Source: Candidatus Gastranaerophilales bacterium (lineage in GTDB: Bacteria; Cyanobacteriota; Vampirovibrionia; Gastranaerophilales; Gastranaerophilaceae). From it: a DNA stretch of 64,000 nt. A model generated the notes under the pieces. It ran no database searches and had not been told where the DNA came from. It saw only the letters and a list, made by a program, of their open reading frames with translations. Location of the stretch: contig CALUSQ010000005.1 in NCBI GenBank assembly GCA_944323475.1, forward strand, positions 32,486 to 96,485, read 5' to 3'. Position 1 is the first letter of the stretch. Each line of letters opens with the position of its first letter. Of the stretch, positions 8,757 through 17,845 are shown one piece after another. Made by a program: the position numbers and the translations under genes.

Positions 8757-9110
8757 TTAATTATAGATTTTGATTTTAAAATTTTGTATAGGCTCTCCAT
8801 TCAATAATTTTTTTTGATTGGAGAGCGTATTTTTTATAGAAAAAATCCATCCTGTTTTAGGATTAACAAATAAATAAAAAGCAGCTTTACTTTCCAATAA
8901 TCTCTGTTGTGAATCAATTAATAACTCACCTTTATCTGATAGTTCAAAAATAGTAAAAGACAAAGGTGTAGTTAAATTACTGTCTAAATACCCGTCAAAA
9001 GGAGTATTTTTAAGACGTGTTGTATCTCTAAAAACGGCTTGATCTTTATATGTAGTACACCATTGATATAGTTTTGTAATAATATTATCTATTTTGTCGT
9101 TTTGATTCAT
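8757..9110 (-). CDS. Hypothetical protein (117 aa) downstream of the diguanylate cyclase
   Basis: Not recognised. A soluble protein with a central beta-rich part (LSFTIFELSDKGELLIDS) and the motif FVNPKTGWIFSIKN; no signal peptide. Its start lies 26 bases inside the 3' end of the GGDEF/HD-GYP gene, so the two are probably one transcript and translationally coupled. It may act with that signalling protein, but no domain supports a specific role. Confidence 0.65.
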   Translation of the reverse strand: MNQNDKIDNIITKLYQWCTTYKDQAVFRDTTRLKNTPFDGYLDSNLTTPLSFTIFELSDKGELLIDSQQRLLESKAAFYLFVNPKTGWIFSIKNTLSNQKKLLNGEPIQNFKIKIYN

Positions 9111-11004
9111 TTACAAGATCCACAAACTGTTCAACCAGTTTCTCATTCCATTTTTTACCTGCACCAAGTTTTATAATTTCAATTGCTTCGTCCTTAGAAT
9201 GAGCAACTCGATATGGACGAGCTTGAGTAATTGCAAAATAGGAATCTACGAGCAATATAATTTGAGAAGAAATAGGAATACTAGAACCACTTAGCTGGTT
9301 AGGATACCCTGTACCATCCCAGTTTTCATGATGTGCCTCAATTATTGGTATTATATCAGCAATATTTGTTATTGGCTGAAGAATCTTTCTAGCTGCAATC
9401 AAAGGATGTTCTTTGATTTTTTGTTTTTCTTCTTCTGTTAATGGTTCTTTTTTATTTAAAATTTCATCAGGAATCATTAACTTGCCAACATCATACAACA
9501 TTACAGCTATTTTTAATTTATCTATATCCTCTTTAGCAAGTTCCATTTTTCTTGCAAGCTCAATAGCCATAGAAACTTTTGCTTTTGTTATTCCCCTTTT
9601 ATAATGGCTATTGTATGTTTGTGCAAGAGTATCAGCAACAGAGAACAAAGTAGATTTTGTTTCGCCTGTATCAATTGATTTGAGCTTTGAAGTAATTTCT
9701 TTTGCAATTTTATTAGGTATAGGTATTTTTTGTTTAGTAAGAATATCCATGAACGCACCAAATGCTACTTCATGCCATTCTGTTTCATCATCTACTGTCT
9801 TAGCGAGAGTAACTCTATTTCTTCCGTTAATTTTAGACTTATACATAGCTTGGTCAGCCATATCAAGAAGTTCATCAAGTTTTATAGAGTGTTCAGGGAA
9901 AGTTGCAACTCCAATACTTGCTGTAACATGTCCAATTGTGTCAAGCTCTTGTGCTTCTATCGCAGCACGAATTCTTTCCGCAGCAATCATAGCGCCCGAT
10001 GAATCTACACCTGGTAATAGTACAGAAAACTCCTCACCACCCAATCTTGCAGGAATATCAATAGAACGAGCATTTTTCTTCAATATATCAGCTATTGTCC
10101 TAATAGCCAAATCCCCAAAAAAGTGTCCATATGTATCGTTAATTTTCTTTAAATAATCTAAGTCCAAACTAATTAATGAAAATGGCTGGTGCAACCGCTG
10201 TGCACGTTCTGCTTCTTTTTGAATAGCTTGATTAAAATAACGTCTATTATACAACTCAGTCAAAGAGTCAGTAACTGCTTCTTTCTTCAAATTCTCAAAA
10301 AGATTTGCAATTGTTATAGCCATCTCAACTTGATTTGCAAAGAGAGTCAAAAAATTTAACTCTTTGTCATCTGCAGCCTCTCTCGAAGAAAAAACCATCA
10401 TAACACCAAATGGTATATTAGCTGGACAAAGTGGTATACATATTACATTTTTGCTTACACCTAATTTATTTATTTGATTGATATAATCTTCATTAAAATC
10501 ATATAGAAGATTGTTAATAACATTTAAGTAATCAGAAGATTGAATAATTGTTTTTTCTTCAATAGCTCTTGTTATCAACATATTAGAGTCATATTTAAGA
10601 TGATATTCATGTATATCTATATTTTTTTCTGCAAGATATTGTTTAATTTTGACTAAAATAGGACTTTCTGAAAAAGCTTTAACTTTATAGTATTTCCCCT
10701 TTTCATCATTGCAAACCTGTAAAATTGTACTGTTTATATAACCCATTTCACCATGTAAAGAATTAACCAATTTTTGCAAAACGGTAGATAATGGTTCAGA
10801 AGAATTCATCAATTCCCAAACGTGCTTCAATGTAAGAAAAGCCTTATTAGCCTGATCCAATTCTTGTGTACGTTGGACAATCTCTTTTTCAAGAGCAAGG
10901 TTTCTTTCATATACTTCAATAAATTCTTTTTTATTGTTAGAAATACTATATTCAATTTCATTAACTTTTTGAGTATAATCTCTAATTTTTTTAAAAAAGT
11001 CCAT
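9085..11004 (-). CDS. GAF-GGDEF-HD-GYP (degenerate) cyclic-di-GMP signalling protein
   Basis: About 60 residues of coiled coil precede a GAF-like sensor (70-235), a GGDEF domain (245-400) and an HD-GYP-type domain (460-635). The cyclase half looks active: DSLTELYNRRYF opens it and the active-site loop is GGEEF near residue 321. The HD-GYP half keeps HHENWDGTGYP near 555, but the metal-binding HD is YD (MLYDVGKLMIP, near 503) and the usual upstream helix His is replaced (GITKAKVS). It should therefore make c-di-GMP and probably cannot hydrolyse it through the standard metal site. I start it at the ATG preceded by TGGTGA, not the GTG two codons upstream. Confidence 0.88.
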   Translation of the reverse strand: MDFFKKIRDYTQKVNEIEYSISNNKKEFIEVYERNLALEKEIVQRTQELDQANKAFLTLKHVWELMNSSEPLSTVLQKLVNSLHGEMGYINSTILQVCNDEKGKYYKVKAFSESPILVKIKQYLAEKNIDIHEYHLKYDSNMLITRAIEEKTIIQSSDYLNVINNLLYDFNEDYINQINKLGVSKNVICIPLCPANIPFGVMMVFSSREAADDKELNFLTLFANQVEMAITIANLFENLKKEAVTDSLTELYNRRYFNQAIQKEAERAQRLHQPFSLISLDLDYLKKINDTYGHFFGDLAIRTIADILKKNARSIDIPARLGGEEFSVLLPGVDSSGAMIAAERIRAAIEAQELDTIGHVTASIGVATFPEHSIKLDELLDMADQAMYKSKINGRNRVTLAKTVDDETEWHEVAFGAFMDILTKQKIPIPNKIAKEITSKLKSIDTGETKSTLFSVADTLAQTYNSHYKRGITKAKVSMAIELARKMELAKEDIDKLKIAVMLYDVGKLMIPDEILNKKEPLTEEEKQKIKEHPLIAARKILQPITNIADIIPIIEAHHENWDGTGYPNQLSGSSIPISSQIILLVDSYFAITQARPYRVAHSKDEAIEIIKLGAGKKWNEKLVEQFVDLVNESKRQNR

Positions 11005-11057
11005 ATTCACCAGATAAATTCAAGTCTATAATAATGAGTTATTATACTACGTTTTAA

Positions 11058-12134
11058 TTACAAATGTAAGATATCACACAGTAAATTTATTAATTCTTGA
11101 GGCTTTACAAGCCTGCAACAAAGATTCTTGTCTTTTTTCAATCGGCATTGACGCTTAAGACAAGGCCTACAATCTAATTCCGGAGCTAATACAAAACATC
11201 TATCCCCAAAAGGAGCACTCCTTTTTTCGGCAGTAGCACTAAATAAGGTAATGACAAAAGGTTTTTCTACAGCCCAAGCAATATGAGCACTCCCAGAATC
11301 AGGAGAAATAACAACATCAGCACGCCTAAAGACTTCTGCTAATTCTTCTAAATTGGTTTTACCTGCTAATATAGTAAAAAAAGACTCATCAAAATCTGCG
11401 CCTTTAATAATTCTTGATATTAAAGGTAAATCTGTTGCTGTACCTGTAAATAGAACATTAACTTTACCGTATAAAAATTTTAATACTTCACTCCAATAAG
11501 ATTCATTCCAATGTTTATTTACCCAAGTAGTTGCAGGAGAAAAAACAACAGTTTTTTTCGAGATATCGAGATTTTTGAGCAAATCGCTTATTTTATTTTT
11601 TATACTGTCATCTGCATCTCTTAACACCATTTTTACTTCAGATATATCTGCACCTATATGTTTTGCAAATTCAAGATTTCTGTTTACAACATGATAATTA
11701 GAGTCAAAAAGTTGATGTGATTCTGGATAAATTTCATTGGCAAAAATCCAAGAAAATTCTCTACCACCTGTAAGTGTAATCTTTCTTTTAATATTTAAAA
11801 AAGGCAGTATAAAAGCACTTTTTAAAAGCTGCTGAGTATCAATTACAACATCATAATGTTCAGAATTTATTGAATCAATTATATTTTTAAAATCTTTTAT
11901 ATTCTTTAAAGAGAAAATACCTCTACTTTTCCACTCTTTTTTAGGCAAAACATAACAATTATCAATTAATGGATTATTTTTAATAAATAATTGAGCTTTG
12001 TCTTCAACTACCCATCCAATTTTACAATCGGGATAAGATTTTTTTATGGCATACGCAACAGGTAAAGTATGGATAGTATCACCTAATGCGCTTAAACGTA
12101 ATATCAGAACTTTTTTTATATCTTGTTTCTCCAT
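11058..12134 (-). CDS. Glycosyltransferase family 9 (ADP-heptose:LPS heptosyltransferase-like)
   Basis: Transfers heptose, or a related sugar, to the lipopolysaccharide inner core at the cytoplasmic face of the inner membrane. Typical family features are the N-terminal LILRLSALGDTIHTLPV, the segment FSPATTWVNKHWNESYW at the start of the second Rossmann fold, and PDSGSAHIAWAVEKP at the nucleotide-sugar site. The C-terminus has a Cys-rich stretch (CRPCLKRQCRLKKDKNLCC) seen in WaaC/WaaF-type enzymes. Its presence argues for an LPS-bearing outer membrane. The -10 box lies only six bases before the ATG, hinting at a leaderless mRNA. Donor and acceptor are not determined. Confidence 0.88.
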   Translation of the reverse strand: MEKQDIKKVLILRLSALGDTIHTLPVAYAIKKSYPDCKIGWVVEDKAQLFIKNNPLIDNCYVLPKKEWKSRGIFSLKNIKDFKNIIDSINSEHYDVVIDTQQLLKSAFILPFLNIKRKITLTGGREFSWIFANEIYPESHQLFDSNYHVVNRNLEFAKHIGADISEVKMVLRDADDSIKNKISDLLKNLDISKKTVVFSPATTWVNKHWNESYWSEVLKFLYGKVNVLFTGTATDLPLISRIIKGADFDESFFTILAGKTNLEELAEVFRRADVVISPDSGSAHIAWAVEKPFVITLFSATAEKRSAPFGDRCFVLAPELDCRPCLKRQCRLKKDKNLCCRLVKPQELINLLCDILHL

Positions 12135-12149
12135 AAAAAAATTATACCA
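12132..12149 (-). promoter_or_regulatory. Extended -10 promoter abutting the heptosyltransferase start
   Basis: The minus strand reads TGGTATAAT, then six T residues, then ATG. An extended -10 at this distance would place the RNA start on or next to the A of the start codon. No Shine-Dalgarno sequence is present. Confidence 0.5.
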
Positions 12150-12325
12150 TCTGACAATAAAAAGTGCAGAACCATACGAAAGATTTACTTTTTTTCATAT
12201 TTTTTACTTTTTTTGGTGGAGTCATGAAATTTGTAAATTTATTATTATAAAAAAGTTGAAAATCGTCGTTTCTTTAAAATAACTAATTAAAGAAATTAAA
12301 TCAAAAGAATTTCAAAGGAAATTAT

Positions 12326-12577
12326 ATGGGTAGTAATAAAAAAGTCCTCAAACTCCGTCAAGAAATATTGAAAGCAAATACACAACTAAAACAGCTACAA
12401 GATAGCGGACAGATGGAATACAGTGATGATGCAAATAAAAAATACAACAAAATACTAATACAAAAAGCTATCAACAAAAAAAAGCTTAATGAATCTAAGC
12501 ACTCATTTTTACATAATTTCTTCAAAAAATTTTCACATAAAGGTGAAAGACTTATTTGTGATTATTTTAAATCATAA
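12326..12577 (+). CDS. Small basic coiled-coil hypothetical protein (83 aa)
   Basis: AAAGGAAAT lies six bases before the ATG. The product is lysine-rich and helical (KLRQEILKANTQLKQLQ) with a Phe/His/Lys-rich tail (HSFLHNFFKKFSHKG). No family is recognised. It converges on tdk with no intergenic space. Confidence 0.55.
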   Translation: MGSNKKVLKLRQEILKANTQLKQLQDSGQMEYSDDANKKYNKILIQKAINKKKLNESKHSFLHNFFKKFSHKGERLICDYFKS

Positions 12578-13195
12578 TTATTTTGTAAAATTTAAAAGCT
12601 TAAAAGATTTTTTCTTTTGTTCAGCTTTTTTATCAGGTAGTTCATAACAATTAAGGCATCTTGCTTCATATGTCTCATCGCCGCCAATCATTATCAGAGG
12701 AGATGATTTATCTGCAGGGAATCCATTAATAAGTCTTTGTGTACGAGTGGCATGATCAGATCCGCACTTCATACAAACAGCAGTAAGTTTATCAACTTTA
12801 TCAGCGAGACAAAGCAATTCAGGCATTGAGCCGAAAGGTTCTCCTTTAAAATCCAAATCCAAACCTGAAGCAATAACCCTTTTGCCATGTTCAACTAATT
12901 TTTTAACAACAGAAACAATTTCCTCATCAAAAAACTGTATTTCATCAATAGCAATAACTTCATCATCTGAACTAATTGCAGCAAGAATATCATGAGCAGA
13001 CTTTACAGTAACAGCATCAAGCCAAAGACCATTTCTAGATTCAATATAATCACCTTTAGTTCTAGTATCAATAGCTGGGGAAATAACCCTAACCTTTTTC
13101 TGTGCAATAATACATCTTTTTACTCGTCTTAAAAGCTCTTCAGTTTTTCCACAGCTCATAGGTCCTGTGATTATCTCAAAACTGTATCCTGCCAT
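12578..13195 (-). CDS. tdk: Thymidine kinase
   Basis: Phosphorylates thymidine with ATP in the pyrimidine salvage pathway. The P-loop GPMSCGKTEELLRR, the DEIQFFDE Walker B-type segment, the thymidine lasso ending in CMKCG and the paired CLNC zinc ligands all fit the type II (TK1-like) enzyme of about 200 residues. The start is the ATG at 13195 because AAAGGGA precedes it by five bases; a TTG six codons upstream has no ribosome site. The tail is Lys-rich (KKAEQKKKSFK). Confidence 0.95.
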   Translation of the reverse strand: MAGYSFEIITGPMSCGKTEELLRRVKRCIIAQKKVRVISPAIDTRTKGDYIESRNGLWLDAVTVKSAHDILAAISSDDEVIAIDEIQFFDEEIVSVVKKLVEHGKRVIASGLDLDFKGEPFGSMPELLCLADKVDKLTAVCMKCGSDHATRTQRLINGFPADKSSPLIMIGGDETYEARCLNCYELPDKKAEQKKKSFKLLNFTK

Positions 13196-13374
13196 ACAAA
13201 TCCCTTTTCCCAATGAATTATATCAAATAACTTACATTTACATGTAATCAATATTTTTCATGACATTCTTCCTCTTATTATATGATAAATTATTCAAAGA
13301 TAAATTAAAAAATAAAAAAGTTTAAAATTTTTAACTTAATAGCCTCTAATAAAACGACATGATAAAATGTTTCT

Positions 13375-15477
13375 ATGTCAAAAATATTATTGGTTTCAGA
13401 CAATGAAACACAAAAAGATTTAATATCAAAAGCATTAACTAAATCACCAAATGCACTAATATGTTCTTTGGATGAGACAGCAATTATTAACTATGTCGAA
13501 AAAAGACAAGTTGCGATGGTAATCATTGATGAAGAAGTAGAATCTCTTGATGCAATAATTCTGGTCAAAAAACTTCACTCAACAGCAATTAAAGAAAATA
13601 TAGCTATAGCCGCAATAGTAAAAAATGATACAGAAAATACTGATTTACTAAAACTGGCAAATGTATATGTAACAAAGCCAATAAATGAAAAAATTCTAAC
13701 CTCGTGTATTACAGGAAGCTTAAAATTAAAAAAAGCAATTGATACACTTTCTTTAAATAACAGTGAGCTTGCAAAAAGTCTTTATCAGCTTGACGTTCTT
13801 TATAACACATCAACACAGCTTGCAGGCTCTTTAGACAAACAAAAACTTATAGACATTATGATTGATGGGCTTGAAAAAAGTCTCAGCTTTTCTTTATCAT
13901 ATGTTCTGGTTTTTAATGATGAACACAACATAGAATTAATAATAAATTCACTTTATGGAATATCACCAAGACTTGAACATTCATTGAAACTCAGAGCAAT
14001 ATTAAGCTATAAAGCACTATTTGACAAAAAAAGGATTCCATACGATATAAATGTCAATGAAATTAAAGTCATAAAAAACATCAAACATCCGATTGAAGAA
14101 TATGATTTAAATATACTCAAGTTTGATAATTTATTTGCACCAATTAATATTGGAGAAAAATTCTTTGGTCTCATTGAAGTATTTAGAGAAAACGACTTTA
14201 CGCAAGAAGATACAACTTGTTTTCAAACACTTGCCAGACAGGTTTCTTTACCTTTAGAAAATGCCGCATTATATGAAGAAATTAAAAACACAAACACCAA
14301 GCTAGAAAAGTTGGAAAGATTAAAATCAGAGTTTATCTCAATTGTTTCACATGAACTTAGAACACCACTCACAGCAATTAAAAATTCACTTGAAATTTGT
14401 CTTAGCGGCAAAGCAGGTGAAGTAAATGCCATTACTGATAAATTTTTAAATATGGCAAAAAGAAATGTAACAAGACTATCTGGCATTATAAATGATTTGC
14501 TCGACCTTTCAAAAGTTGAAGCGGGTAAAATGGATTTTAAATTTGAAAAAACAAATATAAATATCCCTGTTGAATTTATTAAAAATACTTTTGAAAACGT
14601 TGCTAAAGAAAAAAATATAGAACTTATTCTGGAAAAAGAAAATGACATATCTCTTGCTTATATTGATACACAAAGAATCGAACAGGTTATGTCTAATCTT
14701 GTATCCAATGCTATAAAATTTACTAATGAAAATGGAAAAATCAAAATCAAAACAGAGAATATTAGAGAAAATGATTTGGACAAATCAATACTTCTTGGTG
14801 CACAAAATCCTGTTTTTTATGAAAACTATATCAAAGTTTCTGTAAGTGATAGCGGTATAGGGATTGCACCTGAAGATCTCAAGAAAGTTTTTGATCAATT
14901 TCAACAAATAGAAAATTCATTGAACAGAAAAAATGGGGGCACAGGACTAGGACTTCCAATTGCCAAGCAATTAATTGAAGCTCACAAAGGATTTATTTGG
15001 GTCGAAAGTGAACTTGACAGAGGCACAACATTTTCTTTCGCAATTCCAGTAATGAGCGAAAAAGAAAAATTTATAACAGATTTAGAAAAAGAAACACTAA
15101 AAGCAAAAACCTGTTCTCAAAGTTTGCTTCTCGTATTAATAGAAGAAAAAAAAGAAGAACAAAATTCTTTTATCGATGCAATAAAACAAGAAAAAATATC
15201 AATAATAAGAAAAACCTCAAATACCAAAGAAGTATATTATCTAGAAGAAAACAAAAATTATCTTGCTATAATGCTACCGGAAGCTGATAAATTTGCTCAA
15301 AGTTTTATAGAAAAGAAAATTGAAAGTATATTACATAATGAATCAGAAGAAACACAGTCTGAAAAATATGCTATATTGTATTCAACAGTACTATTTCCTG
15401 ACAATGCACAAGATGCAACAGAATTGATGGAAAAAGCAAAAGATTTATTAAAAAACAAGGTGGAGGCATTATTATAA
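13375..15477 (+). CDS. Hybrid histidine kinase: REC-like, GAF, HisKA, HATPase_c, degenerate GGDEF tail
   Basis: Residues 1-120 resemble a receiver (LLVSDN, candidate phospho-acceptor D52, TKP at 100-102). A GAF-like region follows (130-300), then HisKA with FISIVSHELRTPLTA (H near 326), N-box NLVSNAIKF, G1 DSGIGIAPED and G2 GGTGLGLPIA. No membrane segment is visible, so it should be cytoplasmic. The last ~130 residues are unusual. They look like a decayed GGDEF domain: the active-site loop position reads YLEENKNYLAIMLPEAD and the final helix region ILYSTVLFPDNAQDATELM matches the usual SIGVATFP region. The stop touches the start of the next gene, a lone receiver, which is its likely target. 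Confidence 0.9.
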   Translation: MSKILLVSDNETQKDLISKALTKSPNALICSLDETAIINYVEKRQVAMVIIDEEVESLDAIILVKKLHSTAIKENIAIAAIVKNDTENTDLLKLANVYVTKPINEKILTSCITGSLKLKKAIDTLSLNNSELAKSLYQLDVLYNTSTQLAGSLDKQKLIDIMIDGLEKSLSFSLSYVLVFNDEHNIELIINSLYGISPRLEHSLKLRAILSYKALFDKKRIPYDINVNEIKVIKNIKHPIEEYDLNILKFDNLFAPINIGEKFFGLIEVFRENDFTQEDTTCFQTLARQVSLPLENAALYEEIKNTNTKLEKLERLKSEFISIVSHELRTPLTAIKNSLEICLSGKAGEVNAITDKFLNMAKRNVTRLSGIINDLLDLSKVEAGKMDFKFEKTNINIPVEFIKNTFENVAKEKNIELILEKENDISLAYIDTQRIEQVMSNLVSNAIKFTNENGKIKIKTENIRENDLDKSILLGAQNPVFYENYIKVSVSDSGIGIAPEDLKKVFDQFQQIENSLNRKNGGTGLGLPIAKQLIEAHKGFIWVESELDRGTTFSFAIPVMSEKEKFITDLEKETLKAKTCSQSLLLVLIEEKKEEQNSFIDAIKQEKISIIRKTSNTKEVYYLEENKNYLAIMLPEADKFAQSFIEKKIESILHNESEETQSEKYAILYSTVLFPDNAQDATELMEKAKDLLKNKVEALL

Positions 15478-15852
15478 ATGAGTAATACAAAAAAAATTCT
15501 TATTGTAGATGATGAACAGGATATAGTAGAGACCTTAAAATTTATGTTAGAAGCTCAAGGCTATGAATGTTTCTGTGCATATGATGGTGAAACAGGCCTC
15601 AATATGGCAAAAGAAATTCTTCCTGATTTAATGATCCTTGATGTTATGATGCCCAAAATTAACGGCTACAAAATAAGCCGTCTTTTAAAATATGATAATA
15701 AATACAAAAATATACCAATAATAATGGTAACAGCACGTTCGCAAGAAGATGATAAACTCATCGGTCAAGAAACCGGCGCTAATGAATATATAACAAAACC
15801 TTTTGAACTTGATGAAGTTATTAATAAAGTAAAAGAATATCTGGAAGACTAA
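15478..15852 (+). CDS. Stand-alone response regulator receiver protein
   Basis: A single CheY-type receiver with no output domain. The acidic pocket is in ILIVDDEQD, the phospho-acceptor is D55 in LMILDVMMPK, the Thr is in MVTARS and the Lys in YITKPFE. Its ATG directly follows the kinase stop, with AAGGTGGAGG inside the kinase end as ribosome site. It probably relays phosphate from the kinase to a partner such as the neighbouring GspE-like protein; that last step is inference from gene order. Confidence 0.93.
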   Translation: MSNTKKILIVDDEQDIVETLKFMLEAQGYECFCAYDGETGLNMAKEILPDLMILDVMMPKINGYKISRLLKYDNKYKNIPIIMVTARSQEDDKLIGQETGANEYITKPFELDEVINKVKEYLED

Positions 15853-15854
15853 TA

Positions 15855-17249
15855 ATGGAGTTTGTTAGAAACAAAACACTAGAAAAATTAAAATATGACC
15901 TCGTAAGAGACAACATTATCAAATACGAGGACTTAGAAACTGCTGAACAAGTAGCAGCAGCACAAAATGTAAATCTTGGACAAGTTCTTATTTCATCAGG
16001 AATAATTAGTGAGGACCGACTTCTCAAATTTTTGGAAAGTAAACTCCATATACCGTATGTTAATCTAGATGACTATTCTCTTGATAAAAAATGTCTAAGC
16101 TATATAAACTTTAACAATGCTCAAAAATACAAAGTTATACCTCTATTTGAAATTGAAGGAATCTTAACTGTTGCAATGTCTGATCCATTGGATTTATTTG
16201 CAATAGACAAAATAGTAGAGGATGCAAAATGTGAAATAGAACCTGTTATTTCATCTGAAAATGCTGTTATAAAAAAGATTGAAGAATATTATCAAAGTAG
16301 TAGTTCTGTTGGACAGATTTTTATTGATGAAAACAAACCCAAATATGATTGGCGTGAAGTTTTGAACAATGAAAACCTCTCATCTGGGCTATCTGATGAA
16401 CACATACATAAACTTATACGAGCTATTTTAAAACAAGCAATATCTGACGGCATCCATGAACTTTTCTTTGAACATATTCCAAACGGATTAAGCGTAACAT
16501 TTAGAAAAGACTCTCAAAATGTTTCAACAGGTGAAATACCTTCTATTCTTGTATCAGCATTTATTGCAAAACTTAAAACACTTTCAAATCTAGATCCAAC
16601 TGTATCAGAATTGCCGCAGCTAGGCAAACTGAGTTTTAAAGTTGATGAAATGGCTCTTATTGCAAGCATCTCTGCCTTTCCGACAATCCATGGAGAAAGA
16701 ATTTCTATAAAAATATATAAACCTCCAAAATCTTTACAAGAAACAGGAATGGATACAAAAAAAATAAATACAATTAGAAATTCAATGGAAAACCCTGGGA
16801 TTATACTTGTCTGTGGCTCAGGCTTAAGTGGTAAAACACATCTTATTTATTCAATATTGTCCGATATAGCAACAAAAGACAAAAATGTTATGACAATTGA
16901 ATCTATAACAAAATATAATCTTGAAAATGTCAATCAATGCGAATTGAATGAGCACATAGGATTCAATCTAGATAAAGCTATGAGATTTATAGAGTTCCAA
17001 TCACCTGATATTTTATATTTTGAAGGTATAAATACAAAAGAAGGCTTAGATTACTTCACGTCTTTGGTATTCAAAAATAAAATTCTTATTACAGAATTTT
17101 TAGCAGAAAATATTGCGGATTTAATGAAAAAACTTTCTATAACAGACTTTTCTATGTTTAAATCAATGTTAACCTGCTTAATATTTATTCACAGTAAAGA
17201 TAGTATTGAAGTCTTTGATAAAAAAGCTCTCGAAAAATATTTTAGTTAA
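15855..17249 (+). CDS. GspE/PilB-like protein with MshEN-type N-terminus and eroded ATPase motifs
   Basis: Residues 1-150 match the N-terminal domain of type II secretion/type IV pilus ATPases. Two tandem segments of the MshEN pattern are visible (LKYDLVRDNIIKYEDL and LGQVLISSGIISEDRL), a fold that binds c-di-GMP in MshE. The C-terminal half aligns with the ATPase core, but only Walker A is kept (GSGLSGKTHL, near 321). The Walker B region reads SPDILYFEGIN instead of the usual GEIRD, and the Cys4 zinc motif of PilB is missing. It starts two bases after the receiver gene. A regulatory, non-motor role within this kinase operon is plausible. Confidence 0.75.
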   Translation: MEFVRNKTLEKLKYDLVRDNIIKYEDLETAEQVAAAQNVNLGQVLISSGIISEDRLLKFLESKLHIPYVNLDDYSLDKKCLSYINFNNAQKYKVIPLFEIEGILTVAMSDPLDLFAIDKIVEDAKCEIEPVISSENAVIKKIEEYYQSSSSVGQIFIDENKPKYDWREVLNNENLSSGLSDEHIHKLIRAILKQAISDGIHELFFEHIPNGLSVTFRKDSQNVSTGEIPSILVSAFIAKLKTLSNLDPTVSELPQLGKLSFKVDEMALIASISAFPTIHGERISIKIYKPPKSLQETGMDTKKINTIRNSMENPGIILVCGSGLSGKTHLIYSILSDIATKDKNVMTIESITKYNLENVNQCELNEHIGFNLDKAMRFIEFQSPDILYFEGINTKEGLDYFTSLVFKNKILITEFLAENIADLMKKLSITDFSMFKSMLTCLIFIHSKDSIEVFDKKALEKYFS

Positions 17250-17356
17250 AATTTTGTAAAATTATATTAACAATTCCTGTAATTCGGTAAATTCTGATGA
17301 AAAAAAAATGTTTATAAGTATATAGGAAACCGAAGGTAAAAAAGGAATATTTAATT

Positions 17357-17812
17357 TTGGCAGTTGAAAAGGTAACAATTCAGCAGGCTGCAGGTGACTT
17401 ATTAAAAGACAAAGGAACAGAAAGCACAGCTGATACATATAGTTTTAATGGTTCAAATATAAATCCGTTTGAAGCATCAATTTCAAAATTGCAAAAAAAT
17501 GGAATTATTAAGCAACCTGTTCAAAAGAAGAATAAAAGCAAACTATTGTTTGGCAACAATATAATTCAAGAACCTGAAGCAAAAAAGGAAAAGATAAATT
17601 TTGAAGTACCTAAAGCAGAAAACAAATATAATCTAAATACGCTTTATAATTACTTTAAAAACGTTAAATATGGAATTGAACAGTTTGACGCAGCTTCTGC
17701 ACCTTATGTAAAACAAGCTTTAGGCCATCTACCAGATAAAGATAGTTTATATGCAGCAGTAGACTCTAATAAAAGGATTGCGGCAATATTACTCGAAGCT
17801 AATTTATTATAA
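17357..17812 (+). CDS. Hypothetical protein, possibly the N-terminal part of the HD-domain protein
   Basis: Starts at TTG, with AAAAAAGGAAT upstream and no in-frame alternative near the N-terminus. The first 90 residues are polar and disordered-looking; the last 60 are helical (YNYFKNVKYGIEQFDAAS). It ends in TAA at 17810-17812, but the same frame continues without another stop into the HD-domain protein that starts at 17846. Either these are two coupled genes or one gene interrupted by a nonsense codon. No domain is recognised in this part alone. Confidence 0.55.
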   Translation: MAVEKVTIQQAAGDLLKDKGTESTADTYSFNGSNINPFEASISKLQKNGIIKQPVQKKNKSKLLFGNNIIQEPEAKKEKINFEVPKAENKYNLNTLYNYFKNVKYGIEQFDAASAPYVKQALGHLPDKDSLYAAVDSNKRIAAILLEANLL

Positions 17813-17845
17813 ATTAAAAAAAAGCAAATAGGACATGGATTAGGA

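Noticed and set aside
9611..10156. 181-codon plus-strand open frame inside the GGDEF gene
   Set aside because: Antisense shadow of a clear GGDEF domain; Ser/Ile-rich nonsense translation and no ribosome site.
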